Shown here: positions 7,450 through 9,760 of the stretch, piece by piece
Numbering within the stretch: the stretch's first letter is position 1
How the letters are laid out: every line of letters begins with the position of its first letter
The notes under the pieces: model-generated
What the model was told of the DNA's origin: nothing
The model's input: only the letters and a program-made list of their open reading frames with translations
Databases searched by the model: none
Translations under genes and position numbers: made by a program
From: Hyphomicrobiales bacterium
GTDB lineage: Bacteria; Pseudomonadota; Alphaproteobacteria; Rhizobiales; GCA-2746425
Direction of reading: 5' to 3'
DNA: 9,760 nt
NCBI GenBank assembly: GCA_002746425.1
Contig: NVXB01000008.1
Coordinates: 37,070-46,829 of the forward strand

Positions 7450-7454
7450 AGGAG
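7450..7454 (+). promoter_or_regulatory. Ribosome binding site of the YqeY-like gene
   Basis: AGGAG stands six bases before the ATG at 7461. It decides this start over a GTG at 7419 that lengthens the frame by 14 codons without a comparable site. Confidence 0.75.
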
Positions 7455-7460
7455 ATCTCC

Positions 7461-7916
7461 ATGCGCGAGCGAATTTCAGAAGCTCTTATTAAGGCCATTA
7501 AGGCACAAAACAAACGTTGCAGCTGCACATTGCGGCTGATCAAGGCTGCGATTAAGGACCGGGATATCTCGGCTCGTGGGTCTGGCAAAGAAAAGGTTGG
7601 CGACGACGAAGTGTTGGCTATCCTTGCTAAAATGATCAAGCAGCGTGAAGAATCATCCAAAATGTATGATGATGCCGCGCGTCCGGAACTGGCTGCACAG
7701 GAACGCGAAGAAATCGAAATTATTCGCTCGTTTTTACCTGCTCAATTGCCCGATGAAGAGGTTCGTCAGGTGGTGCGGGATGTGGTCGAAGACCTTGGGG
7801 CGAACAGCCTGCGGGACATGGGCAAGTGCATCAACACACTTAAAAAACGCTACCCCGGCAAGATGGATTTCTCCAAAGCCAGCGGCGTTGTAAAAGAGTA
7901 TTTGATGGCCCAATAG
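7461..7916 (+). CDS. GatB/YqeY domain-containing protein
   Basis: This is a 151-residue cytoplasmic protein of the YqeY family (PF09424), related to the tail domain of the GatB amidotransferase subunit, which contacts tRNA. The stand-alone protein's role is not established, though a link to tRNA or aminoacyl-tRNA metabolism is commonly supposed. Evidence: an N-terminal helix, then TLRLIKAAIKDRDISARG at about residues 21-38, KMIKQREESSKMYDDAARPEL in the middle, FLPAQLP before the C-terminal domain, and KRYPGKMDFSKASGVVKEYL at the end. The length fits the family. Two cysteines in 'NKRCSCTLRLI', where I would expect non-cysteine residues, are a small oddity. The start at 7461 has a good ribosome site. 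The gene precedes dnaG on the same strand, as is usual in rhizobia, but a terminator lies between them. Confidence 0.92.
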   Translation: MRERISEALIKAIKAQNKRCSCTLRLIKAAIKDRDISARGSGKEKVGDDEVLAILAKMIKQREESSKMYDDAARPELAAQEREEIEIIRSFLPAQLPDEEVRQVVRDVVEDLGANSLRDMGKCINTLKKRYPGKMDFSKASGVVKEYLMAQ

Positions 7917-7942
7917 GGCTTTTAGGTTGAATTGAAGGGATG

Positions 7943-7962
7943 TTTTCCACAATTCTTCCACA
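7943..7962 (+). promoter_or_regulatory. Tandem DnaA-box-like sites upstream of dnaG
   Basis: TTTTCCACA at 7943-7951 differs from the DnaA box TTATCCACA at one position. TCTTCCACA at 7954-7962 differs at two. They have the same orientation and start 11 bases apart, close to one helical turn. They sit just after the YqeY-like gene and before the terminator and dnaG. A DnaA-binding role is an inference from the similarity only. Confidence 0.3.
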
Positions 7963-7965
7963 GGT

Positions 7966-7980
7966 GAATTAATTCGAATT
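7966..7980. repeat. Overlapping AT-rich palindromes
   Basis: GAATTAATTC at 7966-7975 and AATTCGAATT at 7971-7980 are perfect 10-base palindromes that overlap by five bases, next to the DnaA-box-like pair. They could be a small operator or simply AT-rich sequence. Confidence 0.3.
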
Positions 7981-7984
7981 TTTA

Positions 7985-8015
7985 GGCGTCAGTTTTTCCC
8001 AACTGACGCCTTTTT
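7985..8015 (+). terminator. Strong intrinsic terminator between the YqeY-like gene and dnaG
   Basis: GGCGTCAGTT at 7985-7994 is perfectly complementary to AACTGACGCC at 8001-8010, giving a ten-pair stem with the loop TTTCCC. TTTTT follows at 8011-8015. There is no T run on the other side, so it acts only on rightward transcription. It should end or attenuate the YqeY-like transcript 39 bases before dnaG. Confidence 0.88.
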
Positions 8016-8019
8016 GCTG

Positions 8020-8025
8020 CATAAT
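8020..8025 (+). promoter_or_regulatory. Candidate -10 element for dnaG
   Basis: CATAAT matches the -10 consensus TATAAT at five of six positions and lies 29 bases before the dnaG ATG, just behind the terminator T run. No good -35 is seen: the 17-base spacing falls within the terminator loop and stem. If used, it would give dnaG its own start with a leader of about 20-25 bases. Confidence 0.25.
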
Positions 8026-8054
8026 CGAACCTGCACTTTTACAAAAAGAATCTC

Positions 8055-9760
8055 ATGCGCTTTGATGACCGTTTCCTTGATGACATCCGGGCACGTCTGA
8101 ATATTTCAGATGTGGTGGGGCGGCGTGTGACCTGGGATCAGAAAAAATCTCAACCATCGCGCGGCGATTATTGGGCCTGCTGCCCGTTCCATAATGAGAA
8201 ATCACCCAGCTTTCATGCCGATGACCGGCGCAGCCGCTATCATTGCTTTGGCTGCGGGGCATCGGGCGATATTTTTCGTTTTACGACAGAGACGCAGGGG
8301 ATTTCTTTTCCCGAAGCTGTGGAGCGTCTTGCAGGCGAGGCTGGAATTGCCTTGCCAGAGCGAGACCCTGAGGCAGAAAAGCGCGCCCAAAAACGCGGTA
8401 CGCTTTATGATGTGATGACGCTGGCGGAGCAGTTTTTTCTAGAATCGCTGCAAACCGCAGCTGGCGCGCAGGCACGCAACTATGTGCGTGATCGGGGCAT
8501 TTCCCCCGGCATTCAGGAAGAGTTTGGCGTTGGTTTTGCGCCCGATAGCCGCAACGCGCTGAAACAATATCTTGCTGGCAAGGGTGTGCCGCAGGAAGAT
8601 ATGATTGAGGCTGGGCTGCTTATTGCCGGGCCGGATATTGCGGTTTCTTATGATAGGTTCCGCAATCGCGTGATGTTTCCCATCTCTGATGCGCGTGGCC
8701 GAATCATTGCTTTTGGCGGGCGCGCGCTTTCCGCAGATGTGCCTGCCAAATACCTCAATTCGCCAGAAACCAGCCTGTTTTCCAAAGGGCATATTCTTTA
8801 CAATCATCACCGGGCCCGCGAGCCAGTGCATCATGGCGCGCCGCTGATTGCGGTTGAGGGCTATATGGATGTGATTGCCTGCGCTTCTTTTGGGCTGGAG
8901 GGCGCTGTCGCGCCGCTTGGTACGGCGCTGACAGAAGATCAGATGCAGTTGCTGTGGCGCATGAATGATAGCCCGGTGCTGTGCTTTGATGGTGATGCCG
9001 CTGGCTTTAAGGCTGCGGGCAGGGCGGCGGACCTTGCTTTGGCGCATTTAAAGCCGGGCAAAACGATTCGCTTTGCTTTGCTGCCAGACGGGCAAGACCC
9101 CGATGATCTGTTGCGCGCGGCTGGCGTGGATGCGATGCAAACCATTATCCGCATGGCAAAGCCGCTGAGTGATATGGTGTGGTCGCGCGAGACCGAAAAC
9201 CGGATTGTTGATACACCGGAGAAGCGTGCGGAGCTGGAAGAGCGTATTCGCTTTTTGGCACGCAGCATTCCCAATGATACCATTCGCCGGCATTACGAGC
9301 AGGAATTTCGAGATCGTCTCTCCGCCTATTTTGGCCATTCGCAAGGCCAGAATCAAGGCAAGAATAAGGGCCGCCAATATGGCTCGCAAAAGGGCAGTTT
9401 TAGCGGAAAATTTGGCAGCAAGGGTTTTGGCGGTCGCGGTAAGCGAAGCGGACTATCGGTAAGCCGCAGTCTGGCGCAAAGCCCGCTGGTTTCCAGCCTG
9501 TCTATTGGCCCGGCCAGCACCAAAATTTCCCCGCGCAACGCGGTGCTGTTGATGACGTTGATCAACCATCCGATTTTGCTGGACCGTCATGATGAAACTT
9601 TTTCCGCTCTGCAATTCGAACAGGGCGAGATCAATCGCCTGCATCAAAAGCTAATCGGCCTTTTTGCCGATGATCCTGAACAGACATCGGCTTCTTTGCG
9701 TGCCGGTCTGGGGCGTGCCGGGTTTGAAGATTTATTGGCGCGGTTAGATGGCACTTTGGC
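8055..9760 (+). CDS. dnaG: DNA primase (partial, C-terminus beyond right edge)
   Basis: DnaG makes the RNA primers for lagging-strand DNA synthesis at the replication fork, working with the DnaB helicase. The window holds its first 568 codons. The N-terminal zinc-binding domain has Cys43, His46, Cys64 and Cys67 in CCPFH and HCFGCG. The catalytic core ends in a TOPRIM fold with Glu268 in AVEGYMDV and the acidic pair Asp312/Asp314 in CFDGDAAG, followed by PDGQDPDD. A 40-residue linker, about 427-466, is rich in Gly, Lys, Gln and Ser and lacks acidic residues. The helicase-binding C-terminal domain starts at about residue 490 and is cut by the edge. The start fits the family N-terminus MRFDDRFLDDIRARL. 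The ribosome site is weak (AAGAA). The N-terminal domain is very close to rhizobial primases as I remember them. In relatives rpoD usually follows. Confidence 0.97.
   Translation, partial: MRFDDRFLDDIRARLNISDVVGRRVTWDQKKSQPSRGDYWACCPFHNEKSPSFHADDRRSRYHCFGCGASGDIFRFTTETQGISFPEAVERLAGEAGIALPERDPEAEKRAQKRGTLYDVMTLAEQFFLESLQTAAGAQARNYVRDRGISPGIQEEFGVGFAPDSRNALKQYLAGKGVPQEDMIEAGLLIAGPDIAVSYDRFRNRVMFPISDARGRIIAFGGRALSADVPAKYLNSPETSLFSKGHILYNHHRAREPVHHGAPLIAVEGYMDVIACASFGLEGAVAPLGTALTEDQMQLLWRMNDSPVLCFDGDAAGFKAAGRAADLALAHLKPGKTIRFALLPDGQDPDDLLRAAGVDAMQTIIRMAKPLSDMVWSRETENRIVDTPEKRAELEERIRFLARSIPNDTIRRHYEQEFRDRLSAYFGHSQGQNQGKNKGRQYGSQKGSFSGKFGSKGFGGRGKRSGLSVSRSLAQSPLVSSLSIGPASTKISPRNAVLLMTLINHPILLDRHDETFSALQFEQGEINRLHQKLIGLFADDPEQTSASLRAGLGRAGFEDLLARLDGTL

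Larger units (their letters stand above)
7116..7460. other. Divergent intergenic region between carA and the YqeY-like gene
   Basis: These 345 bases must carry the leftward carA promoter and the rightward promoter of the YqeY-like gene. The middle, about 7310-7370, is AT-rich, as expected for promoters. No -35/-10 pair is convincing: a TTCATT / 17 bases / TATAGG pair on the plus strand, with the -10 at about 7367-7372, is the best I found and is weak. Two small hairpins lie in the likely 5' leader of the YqeY-like gene. No known riboswitch or transcript-attenuation leader was recognised for carA. Confidence 0.45.

Overview
The window looks like a stretch of alphaproteobacterial chromosome, most likely from the Hyphomicrobiales (Rhizobiales). 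The DnaG N-terminus, the CarA and CarB sequences, and the order carA / GatB-YqeY gene / dnaG all have a rhizobial flavour. Base composition is moderately GC-rich, except for one clearly AT-rich islet. Genus cannot be named from this sequence alone.

Layout. carB (minus strand, C-terminus cut by the left edge) encodes the large subunit of carbamoyl-phosphate synthase. carA (minus strand, about 5.9-7.1 kb) encodes the glutaminase subunit. Between them, on the opposite strand, lie three genes: a small secreted protein of unknown function, a membrane-anchored neutral zinc metallopeptidase (PF04228/YpfJ-like), and an AT-rich, TTG-initiated capsule-type glycosyltransferase. The glycosyltransferase appears frameshifted near its 3' end, because a convincing C-terminal segment continues in the next frame after its stop codon. 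To the right, divergent from carA, come a GatB/YqeY-domain gene and dnaG (DNA primase, cut by the right edge). A strong intrinsic terminator and a small cluster of DnaA-box-like sites separate these two.

How the genes relate. CarA and CarB form one heterodimeric enzyme that feeds pyrimidine and arginine synthesis, although their genes are not adjacent here. The YqeY-like gene and dnaG resemble the start of a macromolecular-synthesis cluster, probably followed by rpoD outside the window. The secreted protein, peptidase and glycosyltransferase have no obvious shared pathway. The glycosyltransferase and the AT-rich stretch behind it look like a later arrival.

Overall this is mostly ordinary housekeeping sequence, and I see no convincing new multi-gene system. 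The items most worth a second look are the glycosyltransferase frameshift and islet, the unnamed secreted protein, and the terminator/DnaA-box arrangement ahead of dnaG. No rRNA, tRNA, CRISPR array or insertion sequence was recognised.
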